A DNA stretch of 64,000 nucleotides from Atrina japonica (GCA_030159075.1 BROG01000922.1:155820-219819); one strand, 5' to 3'. Counted from the stretch's first letter, positions 21,225 to 32,739 are shown. The notes: generated by a model not told the origin, from the sequence alone. Program-made: numbers and translations.

Positions 21225-22488
21225 AGTAGTTATAGGCAGCTTCATGGCGGGCATTTGAATTTTCGACGCTAGGGGGCGCCACCAGTGGCGCTGTTTGATT
21301 ACGCCATCAGGATGCTGACTTCTGATTGGTCAATTCAAAAGCCCACCATGGAGCCTGTGACGTCATAACCGGAAGTGCGTCATACCGGAAGTGAGGTCAT
21401 GTTGTCATTGCATTAAGGAGAAAGAGCCAATCGTTGAGTTTCAAAGCGTGTCTATGGAATTGTAAGGTTGTGGGGGCGGCCATCTTGGCTAACGAGCTAA
21501 TGAGAGCCTTCGGTATTAAAGGATGGGGTCACGAGAGGTCAAGAGAGTACACGAGAAGTCAACGGTTAGAGAGAGAAGTTGGGTTTTTCCAGCTTTGGTT
21601 TGAGAGTGAATCTTTTTTTAGGACCCAAACTTTGGTTTTTTCCAGGTTTGTGAAACCAGTAGTAAGTGTCGCCACCGTTGGTGAGATTGGTGTATCATCA
21701 AGTGAGCAAGCGCGAGAAGCGGTAGGCCGAGCTTGTAAATGTGAGTTAGTCGGCGAGAGTCCTGTTTCAAGTGCGCAATCGGGATAAGCGGTATGCCGAG
21801 CTCGACTCAAGCTTGAACTAAGGCTTGTTCTAAGACTTTTAGAGTATGTACAAAGGGAGATCGATCTGTATACCTTGTATGGATCTGAACTATCGTAAAC
21901 TGTATGGTAATGGGTTTTCCCCAGTTTTGAGGTCTACAGTGAATGGACATTGATTAGATGATGGGGTATCCCCCTGATAGCATAATTAAGTTGTAAATAA
22001 TGAAAACCTTATTAACATTGTTAGTTGCCTAATTTTTTCTGAGATATTGAAATTTACTGTGTGCACATGTTTCATACGGTAAACACTAAGCCTATGTAAT
22101 AAAAATTCAAGCATTCACCCTATTATGGTAGTGGTTTCCTGACGATGTTGACTCTTTGAGCTCCGGATCGCAAATGAGCTCTCAGAGGTCTAACTGAACC
22201 TAAAAAATGAAACACTCACACTATGCTGAAAGTAGTGTTTTTTTCTTATGATGTTAACACCTCGAGCTTCGGATCTCAAATGAGTTTTCACAGGCTAAAC
22301 TGAACTCTCTCTAGTCACATGACTTACTATATTTAGACTTTCATCCAATGAAGTGAATACATCATAACAAAAATACAAATGAAATAAATTTAATAATGAA
22401 TATACACGGATAAGTAGTGTGTAGTCAATACACTATTTTTTAAACTCACCGCTACAGAATAACACAAACCCTGCATACCTTTAGTGAA

Positions 22489-22498
22489 GGTTTCTTTT
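22489..22498 (-). promoter_or_regulatory. Histone-downstream-element-like purine motif
   Basis: AAAAGAAACC on the minus strand, about 14 nt past the stem-loop, the position and composition of the U7 snRNA-binding element of histone pre-mRNAs. Confidence 0.5.
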
Positions 22499-22512
22499 AT
22501 ATTAGGTTGGAT

Positions 22513-22528
22513 GGCCCTGAAAAGGGCC
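22513..22528 (-). terminator. Histone-type 3' end stem-loop
   Basis: On the minus strand GGCCCTTTTCAGGGCC: a perfect 6-bp stem with a TTTC loop. It fits the metazoan replication-dependent histone mRNA 3' signal, is preceded by CAATCAAC and followed by ATCCAACC. It sits 34 nt after the stop codon of the small ORF. Confidence 0.75.
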
Positions 22529-22562
22529 GTTGATTGCTTCGAAAAGCTGAATAAGAGAGACT

Positions 22563-22745
22563 CTAATATCTGTCGAGTAGACGTCGCCAACGACGAACTT
22601 CTCTTTCTTTTCTATCACCAGTCGCAGGGGTCCTACCAGAATTGATAGGGGTGCGGGGCCTTACTACAATACGTGTCCTCTGTGTAAGAATGATTCTTAT
22701 GTTTCTCTCTTCAGGTTGCATCTCCATGTCGGATGAGTTATCCAT
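22563..22745 (-). CDS. Small Arg-rich MDNSSD protein, internally deleted (element X)
   Basis: Sixty codons starting MDNSSDMEMQPEERN and ending REVRRWRRLLDRY. Compared with the 101-residue version at 41098-41403 it lacks about 41 residues between PINSGRTPAT and the C-terminal basic helix; the frame is kept across the deletion. A TATATAA lies at 22780-22786 and a TGACGT half-site at about 22794-22799 upstream. The stop is followed 34 nt later by a perfect histone-type stem-loop. No known family was recognised. Function unknown; the basic C-terminus could bind nucleic acid. Confidence 0.6.
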   Translation of the reverse strand: MDNSSDMEMQPEERNIRIILTQRTRIVVRPRTPINSGRTPATGDRKEREVRRWRRLLDRY

Positions 22746-22829
22746 GATGAACTAATACCGAGACTCAGGCAGTACTAGCTTATATAGAGTTAATGACGTG
22801 TGTGCGTGTCGTATTGATTTTTTTCCTCG

Positions 22830-23540
22830 TCTAGACATTTGCGTCTAAGCATTTGGCCACCTGTTTTTGACGATTTTTCTGTCTAGACATCTACGTCTAG
22901 ACATCTGCGTCTAGACATTTGACTATCTGTTGTTGGCGATTTTTCTCTCTAGACATCTACGTCTAAACATCTGGATCAAGGATGGGGTCAACAGAGAACA
23001 CGAAAGTACACGAGAAGTCAACGGTTAGAGAGAGAAGTTGGGTTTTTCCAGTTTTTGGTTGAGATTTAATCTATTTTTAGAACCAAAACTTAGGGTTTTT
23101 CCAGGTTTATGAAACCAGTAGTAGGTGTCGCCAAAATAATCTATCCCTACCTTACAAAAAAATTAAACACTCACCCTATGCTGTAAGTAGTGGTTTTTCT
23201 TATGATGTTAGACATCTACGTCTAGACATCTGCGTCTAGACATTTGGCCACCTGTTGTTGACAATTTTTTCTGTCTAGACAGCTACGTCTAGACATCTAC
23301 ATCTAAACATCTGGCCATCTGTTGTTGACGATTTTTCAAGGACGAGTTTCATTTTCCCACGTCTAGACATCTGGCCATCTGTTTTTGACATTTTTTACAC
23401 ACTGACTACCTGTGTTTGACACTTGGCATCTGACCACCTGTGTTTGACATTTTTGACATTTGGCATCTGACCACTTGTTTTTGACATTTTTGACACTTTG
23501 CATCTGACCACATGTTTTTGACATCTAGCCACCTTTTTTA
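22830..23540 (-). repeat. GTCTAGAC palindrome arrays upstream of the MDNSSD gene (element X)
   Basis: Around nine exact GTCTAGAC octamers plus variants, spaced about 15 bp apart by ATCTAC or ATCTGC, form clusters at 22830-22975 and 23205-23360. They are followed by repeats of CATCTGACCACCTGTTTTTG and TTTTTGACATTTTTGACA-type units to 23540. A stretch of inverted-repeat DNA (22978-23200) separates the clusters. Same motifs occur in reverse complement in element Y at 40780-41040. Confidence 0.85.
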
Positions 23541-24139
23541 CTGTCGCTATTATTTCTCCAGTACCCTGTCTCTGCCTCTGAATCTCCTACTTAGACTGTG
23601 TACGGGTCATAGGGTTGTATTACGCACACTATTACGCTTTGTAGCTTTATCTTCTCTTACTTAGCATTTCTTTAGCTCGTACATCTCATAGAGTTGTGTT
23701 ACACACACTATTACGCTTTGTATCCTTATTTTCTGTTACTCAGAATCTCTATAGCTCGTATGACTCATAGAGTTTGTGATACAACTACTCCTTCTCATAG
23801 TTTCTCAATTGTGTTTTTACACCATATGGCTCTTGTACCTTTGTGTCTACCGTGTACTAGTACTATGCTTAAACTATAGGTGTACACCTTATACCGAGAT
23901 AAAATACATGAACATCGTTTTAAAAAAGCGTTCGAGGTCGAATGACAGTTTATTAATTACACTACACTGTATATTGGTGTATTGAAAATGCATCAAAATC
24001 TTACCGTGACTGGCATTACAAAATGGCGATACCTACCATCCTGCAAGACAAGTACAGTCAGATGACTTGCATAAGCGGATTTAAACTCTAAATCGTTTCA
24101 GGCTTATGATCTAAATGAAGTTCGCACACTAAGTAGTGT

Positions 24140-24376
24140 TTAGTTGCTACAATATTTTAAACTTGCCGCTACAGAATAACACAACATACATAAAACCTGC
24201 ATACTTTTAGCTAAGGTTTCTTTTCTAATAAGATGGATGGCCCTTAAAGGAACCGTTGATTGCTTCGAAAAGCTGAATAAGGGAGACTCTAGTATTTGTC
24301 GTGTAGACGTCGCCAACTGCGAATTTCTCATTCTTTCTCTGTCGTCAGTTGATTTATCTCTGCCTTGTGTTGTCTG
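24140..24376 (-). pseudogene. Second MDNSSD-type gene remnant (element X)
   Basis: Only the C-terminal third (encoding the RWRRLL-type helix region, out of frame) and the 3' end remain. A degenerate histone-type stem-loop (GGTTCCTTTAAGGGCC on the minus strand, 24239-24254) and AAAAGAAACC after it are kept. The 5' part is lost where the sequence joins the right inverted repeat at about 24377. Confidence 0.6.
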
Positions 24377-26099
24377 ATCCGGAGCTCGAAGAGTCAACAT
24401 CGTCAGAAAACCACTACCAGCATAGGGTGAGTGTTTGAATTTTTATTACATAGGCTTAGTGTTTACCGTACGAAACATGTACAGATAGTAAATTTCAATA
24501 TCTCAGAAAAATTAGGCAACTAACAACATCAATAAGGTTTTCATTACTTATCACTTAATTATGCTATAAGGGGAATACCTCATCATCTATTCAATGTTTA
24601 TCACTCTAGACCTCAAAACTGGGGAAAACCCATCACTGTACAATTTTTGATAGTTTAGATCCATACAAGGTATACAGAGCGATCTCCCTTTGTACATACT
24701 ATACACGTCTTAGAACAAGCCTAAGTTCAAGCTTGAGTCGAGCTTGGCCTATCGCTTCTCGCGCTTGCGCACTTGAAACAGGACTCTCGCCGACTAACAG
24801 TTACGAGCTCGGCCTACCGCTTCTCGCGCTTGCGCACTTGATGATACACCACTATCACCGACGGTGGCGAAACCTACTACTGGTTTCACAAACCTGGAAA
24901 AAAAAGTTTCGGTTCTAAAAATAGATTCACTCTCAAACCAAAACTGGAAAAACCCAACTTCTCTCTCTAACCGTTGACTAATCGTGTACTCTCGTGAGCC
25001 CATCCTTTTGTATCGAAGGCTCTCATTAGCTCGTTAGCCAAGATGGCCGCCCCCACATCCATACACTTCCTGTCTTAGACATGCCTTTAAACTCAACGAT
25101 TGGCTCTTTCTCCTTAATGCCATGACAATATGACCTCACTTTCGGTATGACGCACTTCCGGTATGACCTCATTCTTTTGTACTCGTCCACCGACTCGCAA
25201 CCACTTTTAAATGGGAACTCATAATTCATAATCTTCAGTATTCTGTTAACGTACTCTGGAAACAAGTCGTCGTCGAAATGCCATACCTCGTAAATTCTTT
25301 CGTCTTTGTACCCCTTATCCAATGCCTTGAAAAATTCGGGCGTGCACCGCGTTCCCAGAAACGATCGTTCCTCGTCAGCATGCGTGCACGTCTCAATCTT
25401 TTACCAGGCGCGCAAGAGATTTTCGGCGTTTCCGAATTTATTTTTTTGCCAGCAGAACGGGGTGATATAATCCCATCGTTGGAATAATTTTACATTTGAC
25501 GACTTCGAAGCAATTGGGATTGACTTTTTCCGGTTCTAATATTTTGGGGGGTGCCCTATTGGGTACAGTTTGAAAAACTAAAATCGTACAACAGTTTAGT
25601 GACGTTGGTCCGACCCCCAAGAAAACCGTCTCGAGGATTTAACGGCGTTACTACCTTCGGGCAGTTTAGTTTTACCGAACTGACATTCCCAAACCTCCTT
25701 TAAATTTTACCTGGTTTCTGTTATTTTTTCATTTTTAAATTCGATTCGTGTAAACATGCCCACGTGACTCCTGGTGTTAACGGTGTCGCCATTAAAACAC
25801 GCCGTACAACCATGTTAAAAACAACCTTTAAATTCGTAAACTGTTTTCTTTTCCTTGCAATACCCGTCGACTTTGCTGACGCCCTCTACGACGAATTCGC
25901 CGCTCTTTAAAGCGTGCCGAATTTTTATGCTCTCTTTCTTTGCTTTTGTTTGTTTGTTTTTGTTTAGCGCCACTTTCAACGATATTTCAGTTATATCGTG
26001 GCAATTCATATATAATTGTTTAAGTAAAAACATAGTAAGTCTATTCTCTTTAAAACTTTTGACACTAAACATTTGATAAAAGACAAACAAGTTTGTGAA

Positions 26100-28700
26100 T
26101 TGATAAAATATTAATCAGATATTTCAAATTTTGGAATATAAACCAATATATTTAAGATATTCTAAAATGATGTCGCCAGCGACTTTACTAAAAACACTAT
26201 TAAGATCTGTCTCGGAGTAATATTTCTCACGAGCAGGTTTAAAGTCTGTACATTCTGTTAAAATGTGTTTAATTGTTAGCCGTGAACCACACGGTACACA
26301 TTCCGGTCTTCAATATGTTCCTTAATTCTAATGTCAAGTGGAGAAGTAGTTTTTGTACGATGTTCGTACGTTTGCTCATATAAAGGATTAAAGACACAGT
26401 CGTAAGCCGGATTATTAGAATCAGACTTTAATTTTGTAATACACTGTAACGTTAGTTTAATCCGTCGTTGTTCTAGAGGTAATTCTCCAGCTTCTACATA
26501 TAAACTATCTATTAGCGATGTTCTAAATGCACCAAGTGCCAGACGTAAACCTTGTTGATGAACGGTATCAAGTATTTTTAAGTAGGAACCACGAGCAGAT
26601 CCATACACTATGCATCTATAGACTAGTTTTGATCGAATAAGTGAACGATATAATTGTAAGAGAACTGTTTTATCTGCTCCCCAGCTTGTATTTGACACTA
26701 CTTTCAAAATATTTTAAGCCTTTAGACATTTTACTTTTAATAATTTCAAGTGAGAGATGAAAGAAAGTTTTCTGTCAAAAATAAGTCCTAAAAATTTTGT
26801 TTGTTGTACAACTTTAATTTGATTACCATTTAGATATATTTCAGGGTCCGGATGAATACCCCGTTGATTACAAAATGCATACTGTTTTAGAATTGGAAAA
26901 TTTAAAGCCGTTTTCTGCTGCCCATTGTTCTACCTTTATTCGGAACAACTGCATTTGTCTTTCTATGGTATGCATGTGTTTTGCTCTGTAAGACATAAGA
27001 AAATCATCAACATATAATGATCCCTGCATGTCTCGGCTTAAAATTTTACTTAAACTATTTATTTTTAAATTAAAAAGTGTAACTAACAATATACTACCTT
27101 GGGGAACGCCCATTTCTTGACTGTGTCTTTCAGACAATGTGTTATTGACCCTTACTTTAAGTCGTGTCGTATGCTTTTTCAAGGTACAAAAAGACCGATA
27201 CGGCTTGTTGTTTATGCAGGAAAGCATTTCTAACAAACGTTTCTAGTCGAACTAAATGATCTGTGGTCCTTTTCTTTTTCCTAAAACCACATTGAATAGT
27301 AGATATAATTTTATTATGTTCGAGGTACCATATTAATCATCATTTATCATTCTCTTCATAGTCTTACAAATACAACTAGTAAGAGCTATGGGACGATAGT
27401 TGTTTGCGTCACTATGATCTCTCCCAGGCTTTGGAATAGGAATAATGGTTGCTTCCCGCCATGCATCAGGGAAATTTCCGGTTTTCCAAATATCATTAAA
27501 AATCTGTAGTAGTATATGAAGCACATCTGAAGGTAAACAATTTAAAAACTGATAATGTATTTTATCGGGACCTTCAACAGTGTTGTGTCCTTTATGTAGA
27601 GATGTTCTTAATTCATCTATGTTGAATTCTTTATTATAAAATTCTTCATTTGAAGAATTAAAATTGAGTTTTTGTTTCTCTATTTTACGTTTATGTTTGT
27701 TAAATGTGTCTGAACAATGGTCTGATGATGAATTTTGGGTTTGTCGAAGTTTGAGGAATTGTTTTTGTCGCTATGTCCATTATGATTTTTGTAAATTTAT
27801 TCACTGGATTTTCACAGTTCAGGATATTTTCGTTAATATGTAAAGAACACAATGTTTTAAACATGGACCAGTCTTCCATCGCTGGTGAGCATCATTTTCA
27901 TCGTAATTTGTTGTTTTAATTATAATTGGAAAATGATCACTTCCGCATAAATCATCATGTACTTCCCATGAAAAATCATTGTAAATATCTGGAGTTGTAA
28001 ATGAAAGACCAATGGCTGTATATGATCCGGTTCCTGGATGCATATATGTATCTGATCCATCATTTAATAAGCACAAATCATATTTTGTTATTATGTTTTC
28101 TAAGAGTTTTCCCCTTGTATTTGTAAATAGTGGGTTATGGGCATTAAAATCGCCAGGCGAAACTACTGGTTCAGGTATTTGTTCTAATACATTATCTAAT
28201 GTATTACCATCAATGTCAGAATTAGGAGGAATATAAATAGAACAAACAGTAAATACAAATGACAATGTTACTCTAACAGCAACAGCTTGTATATTTGAGT
28301 TAATTTGTTGTGCACTATGGACAATATCTTGTCTTATTAGTATAGAGGAGCCGCCAGCAGCCCTTTCATGAGTAGTATGAATTGATTATAGAATTGATAT
28401 CCCCGGAGGGAAGTATTATTGTCAATTAAATGCATCTCCGGAAGACATATAATGGCGGGGTTATATTCCTGAACCAATTAAGTGAATTCCTCAAAATTGG
28501 ATTTTACTCCTCGTCAATTCCATTGGATTATTGTATGTGGTGTATTCATTTTAGTCTAGTTAGTGATATTTACCGACCTCTTTTGATCGGGGATACATTG
28601 CGATCTTTTGCAGGTTTTGATTTGGTGTTGTTTTCATTATGTTTATTGACATTGATAGGGAGGGTTTGAGGAAGAAAAAATCTTCGATTTTCACCTCAAG
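26100..28700 (-). pseudogene. LINE copy 1 ORF2 (endonuclease-RT), several frameshifts
   Basis: Order on the minus strand: degenerate endonuclease start (28700-28270), endonuclease core 28265-27819 with GDFNAHNPL and GSDHFPIII, RT 27524-27333 (GNFPDAWREATIIPIPKPG, NNYRPIALTSC), RT 27236-26868 (MGVPQGSILL and the catalytic SLYVDDFLMSYR), thumb region 26707-26276 (NTSWGADKTVLLQLYRSLIR, LALGAFRTS), and the terminal finger. Thus the main catalytic residues of the RT survive but the gene is broken at least five times. Confidence 0.85.
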
Positions 28701-28710
28701 CACATCACAT

Positions 28711-29966
28711 CTACTGATGTATGAACATCATATTTTTTTCACCGTTTGATTTCTTTTCAATGTTTTTGTTTTTGTCTTTCTTTGTAGATTCTTGTGCTTT
28801 CTCAGTACTCTTTTTCTCATTTGATTTTGATTTCACTGGCCCTTTTATTGTTTGAGATGATGATGATGATGATGTTGATGATGCAACTGATGGTTTGTTC
28901 TTGGGACACAATTCAATATTCAATCCTGAAATATCTGTTTGGCAGCCAACTGATTTTGTTTGTTTTGTTGTAAGAGTTGAGGCATATGTTGTAGTTGTTG
29001 TTTGACGAGATTGTGAATTATAGTATATTGCTTTGGCTTCTGGGAATGAAATATTTTTCTCAACTTTGATTTTAATTATCTCGATCTCGAGCTGGTATAT
29101 CGGACATTCTTTTGATGACGTTTTATGATTTTCTTTGCAATTTACACATTTAGGAGACTTTTTACATTGTTCATCCTTTGGCTCATCAAAATCATGAATT
29201 TCACCACACTGTCGGCAAGTTTTGCTTCCTTTACAGTTAAAACTGCCGTGGCCAAATTTTTGGCAGTTAAAACATCTAAGGGGATTTGGATAGTACAAGT
29301 CAACATCAGCTATCAGATATCCAAGCTTTATCTTTTTGGGTACAGTGGGTGATCTAAAAGTTAGAAGAAAAGTATTGGTTTTATTTCTGCACCATCTCTT
29401 TTGATTTTGAATTTGCGGACTGCTGTTACTCCTTGGCTTTTTCATTCATTTTCTATTACATCATCTGCCAAGATGCGTAAATGTTTTTGCTTGTCACGCA
29501 ATATTCCACGACTGGTGTTTAAACTGTTATGCGGAACAACTTTAACTTCAATGTCACCAATATGTGTGCAATTTAATAAATTGATTGACTGCTGTTTTCT
29601 GTTACATTCCACTAAAAGATTCCCATTTCTTTGTTTTGTAATATTTTTCACAGTTCCTGCTATTGACGGAATGGTCTTGTCAACGAGGAACGGAGAAGCC
29701 TGGGTAAAAGCACGTTCTTCAGACATTATAAATGAAAATTTGTCCCAATGTTCATCATCATCATGACTTTCCTTTTGAAATAAATCGGATTCATCGAGTC
29801 GTTTTCGCTTTGTCATGTTTTGGTAGTTTTGTCTGGAGTCCATGGGGATTTGGTTTATTTCATTTTCGCAACCATTCACCCTCCATGCAGTGTCAACACG
29901 GACCGGGCAATACACTGCGGATCTCCAGCAGCAATGCACAGAAATGGCGTGCGAAAGTATACTCAC
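28711..29966 (-). pseudogene. LINE copy 1 ORF1 (Gag-like, CCHC knuckles), frameshifted
   Basis: Two overlapping frames make the ORF1 product. The first (29966-29442) has FSFIMSEERAFTQASPFLVD and VKNITKQRNGNLLVEC. The second (29445-28711) has VDLYYPNPLRCFNCQKFGHG followed by two more Cys/His knuckles (CRQCGEIHDF..., CVNCKENHKTSSKEC), then a Ser/Lys-rich tail ending at the stop. Such proteins bind the element's RNA and chaperone target-primed reverse transcription. A frameshift at about 29443 separates the halves. Confidence 0.8.
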
Positions 29967-30339
29967 TATAACTTTGGTATTATGTCTATAATATTTACAA
30001 AGAAAAGCAAAGCATTAGACTGACACATTATTTTATCGGGTACCAAACGATAAAACACTATGGACAGTCCCCTGCATGCAAAAAGTCTTCAATTACACCC
30101 GATTGACCCTGCAGCCACCGCCTTCTGGACAAAATATTATACGTCCAAAATTACATAACTTTACATATGTAGAAGCTGAATATAAATGTGTTTAAACAGT
30201 CTTTTGTTTTGTTTAGCGTAAAAAACAAACCAGGGCTTGGAATGACCAGCCGATTGATTGGATCGGGCCGAATCCAACCTCCCGTCAAGCAGAGGTCCGA
30301 GCCAAAGTGGAGTTTTGTTCCAGAGGATGTGCGACCCTC

Positions 30340-30481
30340 CTTCCCTCAGCCACCAGGATCTCACCCCCCCCCCACAACACGGGTATAAACTCACGGCCAA
30401 CAAGTCTCCCACTCAGTCGCCTCTTACGACACGCAGGGAAGCGTGGGACCTATTTTTGTCACCCCGGGGTCCCCACGGGAG
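30340..30481 (-). promoter_or_regulatory. LINE 5' UTR (copy 1)
   Basis: Minus-strand GGGGTGACAAAAATAGGTCC, CTGCGTGTCGTAAGAGGCGA, TGGGAGACTTGTTGGCCGTG and AGTTTATACCCGTG. The same block begins LINE copy 2 at 47107, so it is the element's own 5' end and, as in other LINEs, probably holds its internal promoter. Confidence 0.7.
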
Positions 30482-31654
30482 TCTTTGCCTAGGATTCCAG
30501 CCACAAGATGGAGAGCTGACTATACCTTTCCGAGGCGGTGGTGTCTTTATGCACGGCAATGGTGTTGTCGGGCATGGAGTTATGTCTATAAATCGCCATG
30601 CACACAGACGCGATGGTTATGTATTGCAGCGGGTCGACGTTCCCCAACTCTAGAAAATTCTCTCTAAATTTCAACATGCTCCGTCGCAAAATGTAGACGT
30701 CAGACACGATATATTCGTAAAGTTCTTTAGCGAAATCAAACTCTTTCTTCACCTTGTGCTATTCCAAAACTTCCATGTACATGATTTTCGTGCTGTTGTA
30801 AATGACGTACGGTTTAATGTTGTTTTCCATGAAGTTGGGGAGGAAAAACTGCGCGTCGTACGCCTTTGAAACCTGGGCTATTAAGGTATCCTCTTTTGTA
30901 TCGAGAACAAATCGACAAAAGTCGTCCACGGTGGAAAATTTGCGCTGGTTACCGTCAAAATCTTGACAGATCACCAGATTTGGTATGTGTTCCCCCGTGT
31001 TTTGGGTTGCTTCGATGTCGTAGAAAAAGTATTTGTTCGTTCTCGTTCTACAATTATGACACGTTTTTTTTTTCTGGACACAACTCGCACTTTTACAGTA
31101 ATCGCGTTTCGTTGATTTCTTAACCATATAACGTTGGTGGGTTATTATGTCGCAAACCCGCTCGCATTGTAAACATTTTTGGACCGTCCAACAAACGGGA
31201 AACCCTGACCTCATCTTTCAACTCATACGTATGTGTTCTTCAAAACATTTTTGCCCCAAAAAGGTACGATTACAAAGATTGCACACGATTTTTTCTCCGG
31301 AACAATTGGACTTGTACTTAAAACAGGATAAACACATTTTGTGGCAACTATGACAATCACTTCTGGTATACGGTGTTTTACAACCGTGACAGTAATAACT
31401 CTTTCTCAAAAACCGAGTCATGCTCGTGATCACGTTGAAGTGGTTATTGTTTTTATAGAGATACATCAGTTTGTCGTCGTCGTCGTACTCGCCCGGAGTC
31501 AAATAGATCATTTCGATTAATAGGTCGCCGTACGCGACGTTAATCCGGATCCCTACATGATTCGCGAACGTTTCCACGTCCTCCAAAGTACAACCGTGAT
31601 CGTGAAGGGAGGGGTACGCCGGCTACTTTCAGAGCTATCGAGAAATCAAGATGA

Positions 31655-32295
31655 ATGTTTCTCCAGATTATAGGAACCTTTAATCAAAATTCCCCTTAAT
31701 CTGGAAAGAAACGAATCCTCATATCAATACGAAATGCGTGTAAAATGTTTTATTTATTATGACTATGTGTAATTCTTAAATGCCTTCATTATTTTCAAAA
31801 GATTACTTAAACCACTCAACACTTATAATGATATGTCCACACTGTATCATAATATTTTAAACATTTCCGCATAACATGTCTACCATAACAAGAGTTGAAA
31901 TACCATGCTATAAAATTTAATCAAAATATATCATTTACAAAGAACAGATCAGCTCCTTCCTCTTTGCTTTTATACTTACCTTTTTGTGAAATCTAAAGTC
32001 CCCATAATATGGAGAAAAATCGAAATCTCACATCAATACGCATGCCTGACAAATATTTTATTCATTATGATTGTATTTATAATTCTTAAATGCCTGAATT
32101 TATTTTCAAAAATTGCTTCAATCTCGACAAAAATTTTAATATGATCGACACAATTTCACAATATTTTAATTATTTTTCCATCACGTGTTCCATAACAATT
32201 GTGTAAATAATATCATGCCAATCAAAATGTGTCATCTACAAAGTACAAAAAGCTTCTTCATCTTTGAATTTGTACTCACGTTTTAGTATATCTTA
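31655..32295. repeat. Tandem duplication of a ~320-bp unit
   Basis: First copy from about 31660, second from about 31985. Shared blocks: TCAAAATTCCCCTTAAT / CTAAAGTCCCCATAATATGG, TCATATCAATACGAAATGCG / TCACATCAATACGCATGCC, TTTATTCATTATGAT, AATTCTTAAATGCCT, TATTTTCAAAA, ATAATATTTTAA and CATTTACAAAG with CTTCTTC...TTTG. AT-rich and non-coding. Confidence 0.75.
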
Positions 32296-32739
32296 TGGAT
32301 ATAAACGTTGTACATAACTAGAGGTAAAATTCAGCAACATATTATCATGACAATTAATTAGGTATATATATATAATCTGGCGTTCCATCACGTATTACTG
32401 GCACAATAATTTTGAGCTTTTTTATTTCTTCATTCAACGGTAATGGCATGTCATCATGCTTCGCTTATTTGTTTTTTTCCTTTTGTTTCGAATGAAGTAG
32501 TTCCTTTGTCAAACATGGAATTAGAAAATGGCTGCCTCTTTACAGATACAACACTAGACCTAGTGTTGCGAAGAAAACTAGTTTTCAAAACTGTTTATTC
32601 TATTTTATAACATAATAAACACGAAAAGACTCGTATTATGTAAATTGAACCTACAAGCGCACATTTTAAGTCAAAATATTTACAATTAAAATACAATAAA
32701 TAGTTCCATCGTCGAATGCCCAGTGTTAAAATGAAAAGT

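Larger units (their letters stand above)
21225..25172. mobile_element. Polinton-like non-autonomous element X, long inverted repeats
   Basis: The left end starts AGTAGTTATAGGCAGC and its first ~950 bp (to about 22180) recur in reverse complement at about 24377-25172. The inverted repeats contain TGGCGCC-rich palindromic DNA near the tip, ACTTCCGGT and GACGTCA boxes, GCCGCCATCTTGG-type DNA and CGCTTCTCGCGCTTGCGCAC repeats. Inside, in reverse orientation relative to element Y, lie an MDNSSD-type gene with histone-type 3' end, GTCTAGAC arrays and a second gene remnant (24140-24370). A stray inverted-repeat fragment lies at 22978-23140. The outer ~140 bp of the right inverted repeat are missing: at about 25172 it abuts a DNA polymerase B fragment. 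Six-bp target duplication cannot be verified for that reason. Confidence 0.75.
25944..30481 (-). mobile_element. LINE copy 1 (I/Nimb-like), inserted in the PolB gene
   Basis: Runs on the minus strand from a GC-rich 5' UTR (30481) to a CAAACAAACAAA-type tail (25944). It is flanked by the same 7 bp, TCTTTGC on the plus strand, at 25937-25943 and 30482-30488. Contents in order: 5' UTR, ORF1 with three CCHC knuckles, AP endonuclease, reverse transcriptase with YVDD, and a C-terminal CPxC...LTxxHxxxxC-type finger (about 26295-26220). The RNase H region present in part in copy 2 is missing here, by an internal deletion near 26300. Frameshifts split every ORF, so it is inactive. Confidence 0.88.
25173..31605 (-). 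pseudogene. Polinton/Maverick-type DNA polymerase B, decayed and split by a LINE
   Basis: Minus-strand fragments in N-to-C order: 31605-31218 (Cys-rich zinc-finger-like region), 31214-30759 (exonuclease domain with FFYDIEATQNTGEHIPNL, a KAYDAQF block and NNIKPYVIYNSTKIMYMEV), 30752-30489 (FAKELYEYIVSDVYILRR and NVDPLQYITIASVCMAIYR), then after the LINE 25935-25815 (VDGYCKEKKTVYEFKGCF), 25500-25440 (VKCKIIPTMGLYHPVL) and 25322-25173 (ERIYEVWHFDD). These are hallmarks of protein-primed family B polymerases of Polintons and related viruses. Several frameshifts and stops are present, and the region after the EVWHF block with the last polymerase motifs is missing where element X's inverted repeat begins. 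It is inactive. Confidence 0.82.

Noticed and set aside
21434..21810. Overlapping ORFs of 117 and 83 codons
   Set aside because: They lie inside the left inverted repeat of element X on both strands, are not kept in the right repeat or in element Y, and have no family resemblance.
22830..23540. CRISPR-like array
   Set aside because: Repeats are short palindromes with variable spacing and repeated spacers in animal DNA; not a CRISPR array.
30161..30667. Several overlapping ORFs on both strands
   Set aside because: They cover the GC-rich LINE 5' UTR and the edge of the PolB fragment; openness comes from base composition.
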